In this document: one piece after another, positions 12,896 to 23,946 of the stretch
Position numbering within the stretch: the first letter of the stretch is position 1
Layout: every line of letters begins with the position of its first letter
Assembly (NCBI GenBank): GCA_037389465.1
Contig: JAZARR010000200.1
Span: forward strand, 1,130,001-1,194,000
Reading direction: 5' to 3'
Source: Baylisascaris procyonis
Lineage: Eukaryota > Nematoda > Chromadorea > Rhabditida > Ascarididae
DNA length: 64,000 bases
The notes under the pieces: generated by a model
Told to the model about the DNA's origin: nothing
The model's database searches: none
What the model saw: only the letters and a program-made list of their open reading frames with translations
Translations under genes and position numbers: made by a program

Positions 12896-12914
12896 GCTTG
12901 TGTTTCTGATTTGA

Positions 12915-15249
12915 CTTCTTTCAGCGATGTGGTTTAACGTACATTAACTTACAACACTCTATATCTGACTTTATAAATATATTCCAAACGTTCCTTAGTT
13001 TTCATATAGGCTCTTCTATCATACCATTCTTAAGCTTTAATTTTTCTTTATTATTTCGGACTATGTGATAGGTTAATATTATCGTGTACAACTTTTATAT
13101 TTACTGCAATTTTTTTTAAATTTACATTTTTCATTTATTTAATGATATTTTATTAAGTAAAGAGCATTTGTATAAAATGGCATATATTCATATGGTGACA
13201 TTAGGTGTCACATTTTCAAATATCGTGTGTCGTGAATAATTGCTCAACTCGTCTATAGTGTTCCTCTTATTCTGAGCATTCATAAGCTTGGCAAGAAGGT
13301 GTATGTCGAATGTTGAATTGAATAACATTTATAACGATCATCGGCATTTAGATTATAAAGGTCATTCGACCTATACGTAAGCTTATAAGCGTTCATCGAT
13401 AACGCCTAGAATTGGGCGAAAACTTTAAAAGTATGCAAATCTAAAAAGCCGATTTCGATGAGGCATTGAACTGCCCGTATCTTTTAGCCTGAAATAAATA
13501 GTTTCCAATGCGCCATTATCTTAAAACGGCTCTCATTTTTGGTGCTGCAGATTATAGTTCGCTACTGTTCATCAAGAAATTAGGCGAAAATTCGTTGGAA
13601 CGCGGAAGAAAATTATGGAAAAAAGCCAGGTGTGTGAGGCTGTGAAAAAAATTTACCGAAATCGTCTCAATTGTGGAAACTGTGAACGAATGGGGAAATT
13701 TAGGCGCAGATTTAATCCATTTTCGGCAACCTATTCATAGAAAGATATTCTTTTGAATATTAGGCGTCAATAAGGTTTAGTGCTTGATTGTTAAGAAAGA
13801 TGATTTGCGTAACGAAAAAAAATTCAAAACTTGAGCATATAATGAGAGAATGTAAATTTCATCTTTTGATCATATTCAAATATTTGTGATTTTTTATCTC
13901 CATTTGGCAATAGTCAGTTTGGCCACGTTCAGTTTTTCTTTGCTTTTCTCTGCTTTTTCTGTTTTTCTAAAATTTCTCCCTTTCCTCAAGTGACATTCAC
14001 GTTAGCTGTTTATTAGCCTTTCAGTTTTAATTTCACTTCACCCGTAGTAATAAAAAATCCTAATTTTTTTTTGCATTTTGGCCAAGCTTAAAACGATTGA
14101 AATGCTATCAGCTATGAATAAATTGACTACTTACCCAGACATGGGTATAACGGTATTGAGCGGATCTGAGTTTCCGCTATCAAGAACCACTTGTATAGCT
14201 CATTTATGTGATGGCGAATGTTTTTGTTTAGTTGGTAGGCGATATTTGTGCTTTCGTAGTGGGCAGAATTTATTGCCAGTCGGCGTTGAGTAAAGATTTA
14301 ATCAACTAAAAAGGTTAATGATATAATCGCAGGGGGAATCGCCTATTGATCTAGTTTCGAATTCGACCTTCAGAAGTTGAATTCTCACTCCTTAATTTGT
14401 TGCAATTCAATATAACAGGATTGTCGGGTAAAATGTCACTTGAATCATAAGATTCTTGAATCGAGTCGATGTCATGCCACTTGAACCATAAAATCGTTAG
14501 GCGTTATGTGCAGCTTGGATAGACATTTTATCATTCATAGCAATAGAAACCAATCTTTGCGGTAGGATTTATAAGTGAATAAAGGCGTTTTCTTACATGC
14601 TGTTAACCATTTTATTATGGAACTGACTGTAGGGATATTATGAAATATTTAGAAGACCAAAGGTAGAATTTGGAGCCAAAATTGAGAATAACTCAATTAA
14701 GATAGAAGAAGAGCGGAGTTTAAGAAATGTGCAAACTTCAATTAATTAGTGCTCTAAATGAGATGAATTTTTAAGCATTGTAAACAATTGCGATCGAAGT
14801 TTTATCATCGATGGTGTTCGTCTTGAAACGGAAAAAAATGTTGATGTCTCTTCAACCATTAATGCCATTACTTTTTGTTTTTCTAATGTTTTCTAATACT
14901 GATTTTCTAATATTCGGCATCAGCATCTAGTGGAGTTTTATTTGATGACGCTTGATGATAAATATATAAATTTTATTTCCGCTTATCGATAAACATAATC
15001 TCTCTATATGTTGAATTGAATTTTTGATCTTCCTCCACTTTAACTGGGTAATTACCGCAGAACAAAGTATACAGCGTATCACTTTATCGTTTCTTGTGAA
15101 AGTATATGGAATTTGTCGTCACATCTATTGAGATGCAAGAATAATATGAAAAAATATTTGAATATTTCTTACTCAAATCTTTGCGTTCGATTGCGATCTA
15201 CTTAGTTATGCATTGCCATCATATATTGTCTTCTTGAAACTTGCTATGT
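12915..15249. other. AT-rich DNA, no supported gene
   Basis: A short frame at about 13508-13645 followed in the same frame by another at about 13646-13738 is interrupted by a TGA. It could be a decayed coding piece but has no recognisable family. Several TTAGGCG words occur between 13.58 and 14.5 kb. Nothing else can be supported. Confidence 0.5.
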
Positions 15250-15741
15250 TCATTCACTGTTTCTATCAACAAGTTCGCTCTTCATCGCTGATAAAGTTGA
15301 TTTCATGAAAATCCTATGCAAATCTTCTTCACTCTTTTTCCGTTCTTTTGCCTTCCTAGATGAGCCGTCAAATGAACGCTCTATACTTTGGATAGGAGAG
15401 GTGGTAGGGGGAGTGGAGCGATTATCTGGCTGAATAATTGTAGGGCAAATCGACTTTTTTAGCGACATCATGGGATATTCCTCAGTTGAAGTTGTTTTCG
15501 GAAAATTCGACAGGCCTGATTTAATAGTTGTAATAAGCAGTAATTTCCCAATTAAACAAGCAGTTTCCATTATAGGAGTTTTTGAGCTAAAATTGAAACA
15601 TTTTTTGTTATGAGTTGGGAACGTTGAAACAGTGTAATTTTGCTTGATGGGTTTCGGTTTTATTTCTATCTCTGGTTCTTTACGTGAAAAGGTGTTCCAC
15701 GCTGCCATGAAACGGTAACTTGCAAACATATATAACGTCAT
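15250..15741 (-). CDS. Hypothetical protein or exon (163-codon frame)
   Basis: This is the longest open frame outside the satellite array (163 codons, ATG at 15741, stop at 15250). The next longest frame outside the array is 116 codons and low-complexity. The second half, from about 15516 down, is richest in GC and looks most like real protein: basic, Ser/Thr/Pro-rich, with RKAKERKKSEEDLHRIFMKS near the C-terminus. An acceptor-like ATTAAATCAG lies just before 15516, and a GTAAAG donor-like site lies near 15690. The frame may therefore be two exons with a short intron read through. No domain is recognised, and function is unknown. Confidence 0.4.
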   Translation of the reverse strand: MTLYMFASYRFMAAWNTFSRKEPEIEIKPKPIKQNYTVSTFPTHNKKCFNFSSKTPIMETACLIGKLLLITTIKSGLSNFPKTTSTEEYPMMSLKKSICPTIIQPDNRSTPPTTSPIQSIERSFDGSSRKAKERKKSEEDLHRIFMKSTLSAMKSELVDRNSE

Positions 15742-15763
15742 GATGTTCTCAAATAAAGTGATA

Positions 15764-15913
15764 CTATCGTGTTAAAGAGTGACAACTCTGAATGCGATAG
15801 AGGGTTCGTAGACGTGAAAACTGTTTATCCGAGATGTGGGAGGGCGGAGCACACACATTAGTCTCTCTCAGATCCGAACTTCGATGAGTGGTCGAGTTCG
15901 GGTCTTTCAACAT
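15764..15913 (-). CDS. Possible N-terminal exon upstream of the 15250-15741 frame
   Basis: On the minus strand an ATG at 15913 sits two bases after a TATTGCAG and opens 49 codons that are not low-complexity (MLKDPNSTTHRSSDLRETN), closing at 15764-15766. The frame is open for another six or seven codons upstream of the ATG. It lies just upstream of the 163-codon frame and could be its first exon, but the donors available are weak and I could not settle the junction. Confidence 0.25.
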   Translation of the reverse strand: MLKDPNSTTHRSSDLRETNVCAPPSHISDKQFSRLRTLYRIQSCHSLTR

Positions 15914-16017
15914 AGCTGCAATACCTTCATATTTCCTCTCAAAATTAAATCCTTCTGCTTATATCATTTTCTTCTTTTTGAGTGCGATCACCATAATCCA
16001 CCTTTTATTTCCCCTAG

Positions 16018-16193
16018 TTAATGAGAGGATGAAAGATTGTTTCATAAATCAAAAAGTTGTGGTTGTATCGTTTTTATCGTTCCGTTATCGAAAAGTTTCC
16101 GCTGATGAAGAAGCAATTCATACCAAAAGACATCTTTTTGACTTATACTTAAAACGGCTATATTCGATGATCAATGAGAATACGATTGATTGA
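16018..16193 (+). CDS. Possible last exon of an unrecognised plus-strand gene
   Basis: After a good pyrimidine-rich acceptor (TTTTATTTCCCCTAG ending at 16017) there are two bases and then 58 codons to a TGA at 16191-16193. The peptide is charged and helical in character, including RKVSADEEAIHTKRHLFDLY. It has no recognised family. It would need a donor exon ending in phase 1 further upstream on the + strand, perhaps connected with the 9355-9840 pieces. It conflicts in part with the minus-strand candidates next to it. Confidence 0.25.
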
Positions 16194-17116
16194 TCGATAT
16201 TCAAATGGTGATCCTGTTCGGATCACATTCGAGATTGCGGTGGTCAGAGGAGTAAAAAAGATGAGTAATTGTCCGATTCTCTAATAACAGTCCTATTTTT
16301 CGCAAGAAAATGCGTGTGATATATGCGACAGCTGCTAAATATATTCTTTTTGGTGAATTATAGCGTTTATTTGAACGAATCATTAATTATTATCTTCGTT
16401 AATAGGAATTTAGATGTTTAAAGTTGTAAATAAAGTTGTACGCGAATGTGCCGGATTTACAGTTTCTTTCTCATGCTTTCAAACTTATATATGAGCTATT
16501 AGCTCGAGTTATGTGTCGATGCTGCATGACTTTGGTGAGGAAATAGAAATATAGCTCGATTTATTATTATTTTACAGTTTACTATGATTTACGTTAATGA
16601 TGTTATAGCTAAATTTTTCCACGCCTCAGCTTATTCACCTGAACAGGACCAAAATATGTGGGATCCCCTCTTCGATCTCAACTATGCTCCCACCAATTTT
16701 AAAAAGTTTTTCACACCTATGTTAACCGATCAGCGGGGCATGGATCTTTTCCACTGAAGTTTTAATCTGAAATGGATTCCAACAAAGGAGGACCGTTAGT
16801 GGAATGTCCTCCAACAAAAATACTCAGTAATTCCTCCCGAAACGTTCATTCCCCCTCCCCCACCCCCCCCCCCCATCAGGCTGTTAGGCCACCCAACTAC
16901 GATCTTGTTTTCTATCAATTTACTTGCCACTGGAATATAGGGGAGGAATAACGCGAGCTGTAGGATAAGCTCTAACAGTCTTTGCCTTTTAGTCGAAGTA
17001 TATAGGTTCGATCCTTGTAGGTTCAAGCATAGTGTAGCACCTCACTTCCGTTAATTATACCGTTATACATAAGTTGATTTTTCTTCTTCGCCCAAATAAG
17101 CAGATTTCGATTTGTT
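16194..17116. other. Upstream region of the GPCR gene
   Basis: This is AT-rich DNA with a C-run at about 16863-16874. It probably carries promoter and possible 5' UTR sequence for the gene starting at 17126. I see no identifiable core promoter element. Confidence 0.5.
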
Positions 17117-17123
17117 TATACAG
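17110..17123 (+). promoter_or_regulatory. Probable trans-splice (or cis) 3' splice acceptor
   Basis: The T-rich ATTTGTTTATACAG ends two bases before the GPCR start codon. In nematodes spliced-leader acceptors commonly lie a few bases before the AUG, which supports 17126 as the start. An upstream 5' UTR exon is the alternative. Confidence 0.6.
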
Positions 17124-17125
17124 GA

Positions 17126-20100
17126 ATGGAAGAAAATTCTTGGTGGGAGGAACATTGTTCGGTGATTCCTCCGGAAACTCTACGACTGATTTTGGTTGGA
17201 TGTGCAGGCTCTATTCTAGCCACCGTGTCGGTTATCTTCAATACGTTTCTCTTCATAACGTTGGTGTTTAATCGTACACATCATCGATCACAATTCCTTT
17301 ACCTCATCTTCTTAGCTCTCTTCGACACTTTTCTCTCAGGTATGTTTTGAGGAAAGTTTTTACTTATATTAATGAATGATGATTATAAATTTCGAAATTT
17401 TGAAAAAATATGTGCAGTGTATATTTTTTACAATCACATTTACAGTAGCAGGAAATATGATACGCCGCCAGTAACAATTTAGCCATGAATAGTAAAATAA
17501 AATCATATTTCAGTTGAACCAATCGTTCGTATAAACATTCTACAGAAGATTCATAGTTATGCGCGTTTGCAACAATATGCGTATTTGTCTGTCTACGTTT
17601 GTCGTCTACCTAAAACAAAATGCTTTCCGGTGGAGCCTCAGCGGGGAGTTACTCAATTTCTTCCTCTCCCGAATTTTCTATCGTCCTTCCTCCCCCTCTT
17701 CCTGATAAATCGCTTACCTATGGAGTCGATCGCTGCCTCCGCGACCGAAAATCCTTCCCACCTGCCACATTGATTGTTACGTCTGCCATGGAGTCAACAT
17801 TGACCACTTTCAGCATCCTATATTCTGTTGTTCCCGGTGAATCTGTTTATGGATTTCTTCGAAAGCGAATTACTCGCCTATGCGTGGTGGGCTTATATGC
17901 GACCAATGTTGGCACTCTGCCATGTGGCCATCTCAACATCGGCTCTGCTAATTGTTGCAGCCGCTTTTGAACGCTACCTGACCATCTCGAGAATTCGAAT
18001 CGGCTTCCACAGAAATCATCGTATTGCTATTTCACTTATCGCACTCCTGTTCGCATTACTCTGCAAAGCGCCTCTGTTCTTCGAGCTTGAGGTATGAACT
18101 GAGGAATTTCGTTATGTTTAGAAGAATGTGAAGATCCAAATGCGAGGAGAGGCCACTAAATATCGTTTCGTTTAATAGTTATAATTTCGACTTATCAAGT
18201 ACTATGATTAAGGCGAATACGGGATATTGTAGTTGATGCGAATACGAGATAGTATAGTTGGCGTGGGTAGTGGGTGCTGTGGTTGACAAGAACGGAGATA
18301 CTGCAGTTGATGCGAATAGAAGATACTGTAGTTGACGCGAACATGGGATGCCGTAGTTGGGATAAATAGGGATGAATATTATCAAATAAAATATTTTCGA
18401 TTACGTCAAAATTTTCCATTTTATTTCAATAAATATGCAGATGCACTGTGAATTCTTGTTGGATTTTGTGGATAAATTAAGAAATTTCCCTTGAGGGGTT
18501 AAGATATTCACGGAAAATATCATAAAGTAAAGTAAAATAAGCAATCTGAGAACATAATATTTATCCACTCGTATGGTTTCCTATGACGGTCATTTCGCCT
18601 TTCTGATTCCCTTCTCAAGAATGCTTCATTGTTTAAAAAGTGAATCATGCTGAAAATTGATATTTAGCGTTATCTTATCGTCGAATTGGATTATTTCCAA
18701 AAAAAAATTTTTTTCTTTTTTGATGACAGCGAAGAAAGTAATCACCTGTGGTGTTTCTTTTTGCAAGATCATTTCCATAATTTCGTTAAAAAGCTTTTCG
18801 ATCATATCTGCTGTATGAAGGGATCGCAATTAGAACATTATCTTTCAGATTGATGAGCTAGATAAATTTATCAAAATCTAAGAAAAAATTTTCATTAAAA
18901 CGGTTTTTTTCTTACTTGAAGGTAGTTGCAAACGAGAATTGCACCGGTGTTACCGAACATAAAGCGGTTGTTGCCGAATGGACCGAACATGAACCCTATA
19001 AGACGTTCTATAGATTCTGGTTTCGCAATGTAGTTACGATATTTTTACCATTTATTCTACTCTTCTATTTCAATATACAAATTGTCGCTCGTCTTAGGCG
19101 ACAACATCAAGGAGCGAGATTATTTCGATTTGCCACCTCTGAACATAGAGTAAGTTCAATGTTGATATCAGACGTCTTTTTTCAATTTTTAAATAACGCG
19201 TTTAGAAATGCCTGTCGTGATATTTATTCTAATAAAGCAATTCAGTAAATTAAAAAGATGACGTCCAATCGCAAATTGAGATTTTCCAGAAATTGTTCAA
19301 TGCGACAACTTTCTAAGAGTAGGGGATGAGGTGCTAGAAGTGTTCCTTGATGCCTATGAGGTCAGGAAAGACTTCTGTTTCTGAAGCGCATGAGATCAGA
19401 TTTCAACTGAACTTCTATCTTGTCCATATCGGAACAATATCCGTCGAAAGATCTTCTTGAATTACTTCTTAGGTTGAATTGATACGAACACTATTACACT
19501 GGATCAAAACGATGAGTAAAATATTACGAGAATAGTACTTTATTTCTCGAACAGATAAACGGTTTTAAGTTTTTGTTTTTTTGGACAACATAAAGACAAA
19601 GTTCAAAGTTTAGATAATAAAAAAGGGCAACGACACTATTACAAAATTATCCGTATAGATCTACACCATTTAAGATATTCAGCAAAGCGTTCGAAAGAAG
19701 CTTGGCTTTATTTCCCACAGTTGATGGAAGAGAGGTTTACTTTCTAAGTTTTGGCAGTAAATACAGAGTATAAAATACTTCATCAAATTGATCATGTAGG
19801 CTGAGGGTATTTGAGGTCTGTGATTAAAACGCTCAGGAGAGCATACCTTAAATCTCAAGCATAGCCGTTTGAAAAAAATGTCATTCCTGATGAGGTTTGA
19901 ACTCTTCTGTAAAAAGGAAGTTTTACAGGTCACAAAACGATTCCTTTTCCCGCCCAATTTTCTTGTTACCTTCACATCACCCACCACAAACAAGATTTTT
20001 AGCATTGACCAGTTTGTTTTTTATTTTTTTGATGAAAATTTTTAATTTTCAGAAGAATATACGTTCAGCTACTCGAATGTTAGTTTTAGTCTCATGCACG

Positions 20101-22818
20101 TATCTGGCTTCGAACATTCTAAACGTTATCGTTAGCGCATGGGAATTCATCGATGTGGTTAAGTTTGATTTACCATAAACTTTTTTCTTTTTTCTTTTTT
20201 TTCGAACCAATGCGATTGCAGTTGATTGAGTTCTTTGAATGTCTATCAAAAGGAAACAAAAATATATTCAAGCGAAGTGGCTTGCATCGTTTTTTTCTCT
20301 CGTCTATCGTCCATCAGAGCAAAAATGTGAATAGGTTGCGACATAAATGTCTGCATATCGAAGAGGTAAACTGAGAATGGGGACATTGGAAATGAAGAAG
20401 AAACTTGAAATATCCAAGTTGAATAAATGACAAAATTTGAGAATGAATTTTTGAAGGAAAGGTATTCATTGACTACGACTGTGCGCTGGAAAAACTGCTC
20501 ATTGAAAACCTAACACTTGCACATAAGAAAGGAGAGGGGGGGGGAGGGAGGTTGCGAAGATCCAACGAGCCGACATTTTTTTGGTAGAAGCTTTTCGAGC
20601 AGAGCGCAATATTTAAATTCCCTGACGATATGGAACAAAACGATCATTTAGTGGATCGATTGCATATATAATAATTTTCGAGAAATTGAAGTGAAATAAA
20701 ATGAGAGTGAATTGTATTAAAGTTGAGGAATTAAAGAGAAAATGTATAAGGATATGGTTGCAAAAAGAAAGGATTTAAAATTTTTAGTGTTATCTCAAAA
20801 GAATTCATTCCCTCAGTAATCAGTTCGCCTCAGATATCTTGTCGTGTCCCCCCGTTTGCCTTCCCTCCCACTCCTCCCTCCTCACTTTCATCAATTCAAT
20901 TGAAACCAATTGGAAAACAGGCTTGGGGGCCTTCTTCATTTAAAAGTTTCTTATATCTGAAAGGGATCGCTCCAAATGCGGTTGTAAATGATGGCAGTCT
21001 TTGCCATTTCTCCCCTAACATTTTTTGCATATTTGCTTTGCAAGTAGTGGCATTTAATGCATTTGCAATAAGTATCTCTTAATCTCTCTATCCGGTAGTT
21101 TCTACCGCATTAGCGATGAAATTAAAAAGATCTGAAGGGTATAACACGCACTATGAGGAGACATTCTATGCCGTGTTTCACTTTGATTCATCAATTTCAA
21201 GACGAATTATAGGCACTTAAATGCGCTGAAATTTCTGCATCCTTTATGCGGGTCGAATTTCCACTTTATCCCGGATGAATTGAAGGAAAAGGGACCTTTG
21301 TAGAGTTGTTTCGGTGGTCCGATCACTTAAAAAAACCTCATTCTGAATATTTTATTGCTTGTTGGTAATTTGTGAGGAGTTTATCTGGTGTGGATGATGC
21401 AAAAACGCATATTGTGTCAGCTGCTATAGTGTGTTTCTTAATGCGTTCATTTATTGGCCTCAATATGTTTCAGAAATCTCTGTTAACTCCACAATTGAGA
21501 CCACTATATACGTATAGCTCCGATTTGGTTTCATTGTTGACGGTTCTCTCATGCGCATGTCGTCTACCAATCTATTGTGCTTGTAATCAAAAGATGCGTA
21601 ATGAGGTATCATTTTATCGCAGATCGCCTATTCTGTGAGGAGTTATTGAAATCTTGCTGATCCAAATGCGTATAAATTTTCAAAGGATCCTTACTACATC
21701 AATTGTACATTTAAATTTAAGGCTCAAAAGAAAATTGAAAATTTCTCTAATGTTTTAGCGTTCGGACAGTAAGAATTGTTCATTTTTATAATAGAAATGA
21801 ACCAGTTAAGTGTCTAGCCGTTGAAAAAAGAGAAAATCGCAATAGTTATTGAATTTTGAGCGTTGAAATATTTTTCTATTTAGTGAAATAGAATTCTCAC
21901 ATTTTCACTTTTTGCTAATGTTTTATGCAGGAATGTCTCGATGTTTGATTCGTATTCCCATCAAGTGCATTTTTTCGCTTTCAAGTAGATTTCTTCGATA
22001 GCGACGAGTGAGTACACAAAAGCCGATTCCTAGTGAGAATCTACTTCCTGGACAAAATTATTGGACTAATTTATTGTGGAAATTTTAGGTTTGGTGTCGT
22101 TTACGATTTCTTCTCTCGGCCTATAAGAACGTACCATGGGATTCAAGGCGTGAAAAAGGTTTTCAACAGACGTTGAGGTATTGTAGCAGGTAATCGTTTT
22201 TGCATAAACGTTTCAAATTAACTTATTACTTTTAAAAATGGAGCAACATGCAGTGTTGCTCATCTACGAAAGTTCCTTTCGTGCTTTGTGAAGTTATTTC
22301 TGTATGTGCATGTGTATATGCGCATAAAATGACTCCGGAGCCCAAGGCCCACCCTCCCAAAAATTTCAAGGGCGCCTTGGACATTGAAGCCATTTTATGC
22401 AAATTTTTTTAAAAAGTTTTTTGAACCACTCTCAAAAAATTTTTTTAGATAGTTCGCTATAAGACATAATAGAGTGGGAGAGCAGAACATTGCACGGACG
22501 TCAATGATCAATGTGAAGGCCCTATGAGTTTTGGCATCATTTAATAAACAAAAATGTTTTAGATCGCTTTCCATAGTCTTTTTTAGCGGTAACGGTTTGA
22601 TAATACACGAAGTGAGCAATGGAAGTAAAACTAGACGTGGACAAGCACGACGCACCAAATGTGTGGGTACCGGCGTCGACAAAATTGCTATTTCGGTTGC
22701 ACTCGGGCGACTCGCTACTCAGAGTGATCGATTATCACTATCCTCTCGGATCGATGAACCTGACGATCAGGAGAGCGAAACACGAAAAACCGATAATTCC
22801 AGTCAGTGTGAGGTTTAG
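17126..22818 (+). CDS. Rhodopsin-family GPCR, FMRFamide/neuropeptide-receptor-like (7 exons)
   Basis: The exons are 17126-17339, 17814-18091, 18922-19149, 20053-20157, 21474-21605, 22089-22189 and 22587-22818. They sum to 1290 nt with every junction in phase, giving 429 residues. Seven hydrophobic segments lie at about residues 21-48, 57-80, 98-123, 142-160, 198-221, 249-270 and 288-310. Landmarks are Asn39 in TM1, Asp67 in TM2, ERY at 124-126, Pro207 in TM5 and RLPIY at 305-309 in place of NPxxY. A short basic segment like helix 8 (VWCRLRFLLSAY) follows, then a Ser/Arg-rich tail. Asn170 in the second extracellular loop is an NCT sequon. From family knowledge, RLPIY and the WW..Y..P motif before TM3 suggest the nematode FRPR-type peptide receptors; ligand unknown. 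Introns are 474, 830, 903, 1316, 483 and 397 bp. The donor at 20157 (GTTAAG) and the last two exons are the least certain; without the 22190 splice the protein would stop at 22191-22193 after 353 residues. A candidate AATAAA lies at 23431. Confidence 0.82.
18213..18361. repeat. 25-bp minisatellite, six degenerate copies, in GPCR intron 2
   Basis: Units start at 18213, 18238, 18263, 18288, 18312 and 18337 (one is 24 bp). Each follows the pattern GCGAATAC, then a GGGATACTGT-like middle, then AGTTGAT/C. This explains the minus-strand open frames over this stretch, which are not genes. Confidence 0.85.
21197..21274. repeat. Second copy of the dispersed 22-bp-period repeat
   Basis: It shares AAGACGAATTATAGGCACTT with AAGACAATTATAGGCACTC near 9027, then a GGGTCGAATTTCCACTTTAT segment like the 22-bp units at 9074-9161. 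It lies in intron 4 of the GPCR gene, in the same orientation as the first copy. Confidence 0.6.
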
Positions 22819-23766
22819 CTATCTATATAATATTGGTGAAGTTTGACTATATGCCATCAATTCCAAAAACAGAGCTCCAGATTTGTATATACCACGGGAT
22901 GCCGCCCACAAAAACCACCACTGATATGCACCATTAAACGCAGGTCGAAGAACTCAGTCATCCTTTGACAGTTGATGAAAAAGGAAAGATTAATGATCTT
23001 TAAATCCAATCCTTCCTTCTTTAGCTGTCAAAAAATGAAGTTTGGAAATTGTTTTAGCTCCGTGATTTTTGATAACAATTGTACACCGTCCGGCATTCCC
23101 GCAAGAACGACATTTTAACATTTACTTAATTTTTACCAGAACAGTTTAACATTCTGTCTCAGCTTGTAAGCTTTGACGTTGTGGATCAATGCATCTCTTG
23201 TTCGTTAAGAAGATCTGTGCATGAAGGTCTGTGCACAAATTCATGCCCGAATTGGAGAAATTTTGTGCCATATTCTTATTAGAAAAACGACACAGATGAA
23301 AAGTGGGAGTATCTGCACCCGCAGATCCTTCTGCGCAAATCGTCTGCGTTTTCTCGACTAAAGCATGCATAGAAGCGGTTTGTTTTATGCGTATCGGTGT
23401 GCCATGTTATTATTGTTAAATCGATTGATTAATAAACTTAACATAATTTATGAATTTTTTCCATAACAAAAGTAGCTCATTAATACGAAGGTGTCTGTAA
23501 TAGGATATATAGCCATATTAAAGTTTTTTTTTGTATCTCTCAAGGAATGAATAACTGAGCATATGAGGATAAGGATGAATTTAAAATTCCCGGTTGGTTG
23601 ACCAGAAGCAAGGCAGATGAATTCCACACTTTAGATTCGCATCCCTCAGAACTTCAGCAAACCCTAAGATTTAGATCATGTGTATATGAATCAAAGGAAA
23701 AAGGGGCCTGTTACGATGTTACGAAACAGATCACATGCATTTTCGCCCCTTCGCGCTGGAACCTTC
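22819..23766. other. GPCR 3' UTR and flank up to the satellite
   Basis: AT-rich DNA with a candidate polyadenylation signal AATAAA at 23431-23436. The last 160 bp before the satellite rises in GC. A 78-codon frame at 23598-23834 runs into the border repeats and ends in them; it looks like a by-product of the repeat sequence and not a gene. Confidence 0.6.
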
Positions 23767-23946
23767 GGCGCCGGCGAAAAAAGAGTCGGAAGTACGTTTC
23801 TGGGCGCTGGCGCCGTCTAGGTCGGCCAAATTAGGCGGGAAAACACGCTTTTAGGCGCGGGCGCCGTCGACGCCTGCAGAATTGGTGGGAAAAGCGCATT
23901 TTTAGGCGCGGGCGCCGGCGAAATCAGGCGCCAAAATGAGTTTCTC
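23767..23946 (+). repeat. Decayed border monomers of the satellite array
   Basis: The GGCGC-type core recurs at 23767, 23803, 23854, 23905 and 23947, so spacings are 36, 51, 51 and then 42 bp. The 51-bp units equal the 42-bp monomer plus 9 extra bases (ACGCCTGCA-like) after the core. They read TTTTAGGCGCGGG where array monomers read TTTTCGGCGCGGG, and contain GGCGGGAAAA or GGTGGGAAAA where the array has GGCGCCAAAA. Drift at an array edge, or an ancestral unit, would explain this. Confidence 0.85.

Noticed and set aside
13508..13740. Frame with a peptide including KKLGENSLERGRKLWKKAR, continuing after a TGA
   Set aside because: Suggestive composition, but short, interrupted by a stop, and without a recognisable family; kept only as a note in the intergenic entry.
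13570..14510. Several TTAGGCG words as interstitial telomere sequence
   Set aside because: They are isolated single hexamers, not tandem, and few enough to be chance.
16940..17040. tRNA-like GGTTCGATCC near 17006
   Set aside because: A T-arm-like segment is present, but the anticodon and acceptor stems do not pair convincingly.
18179..18419. Minus-strand frames of 68 and 74 codons
   Set aside because: They are translations of the 25-bp minisatellite.
23598..23834. 78-codon plus-strand frame at the array edge
   Set aside because: Its second half is translated border repeat, and no splice or start context supports it.
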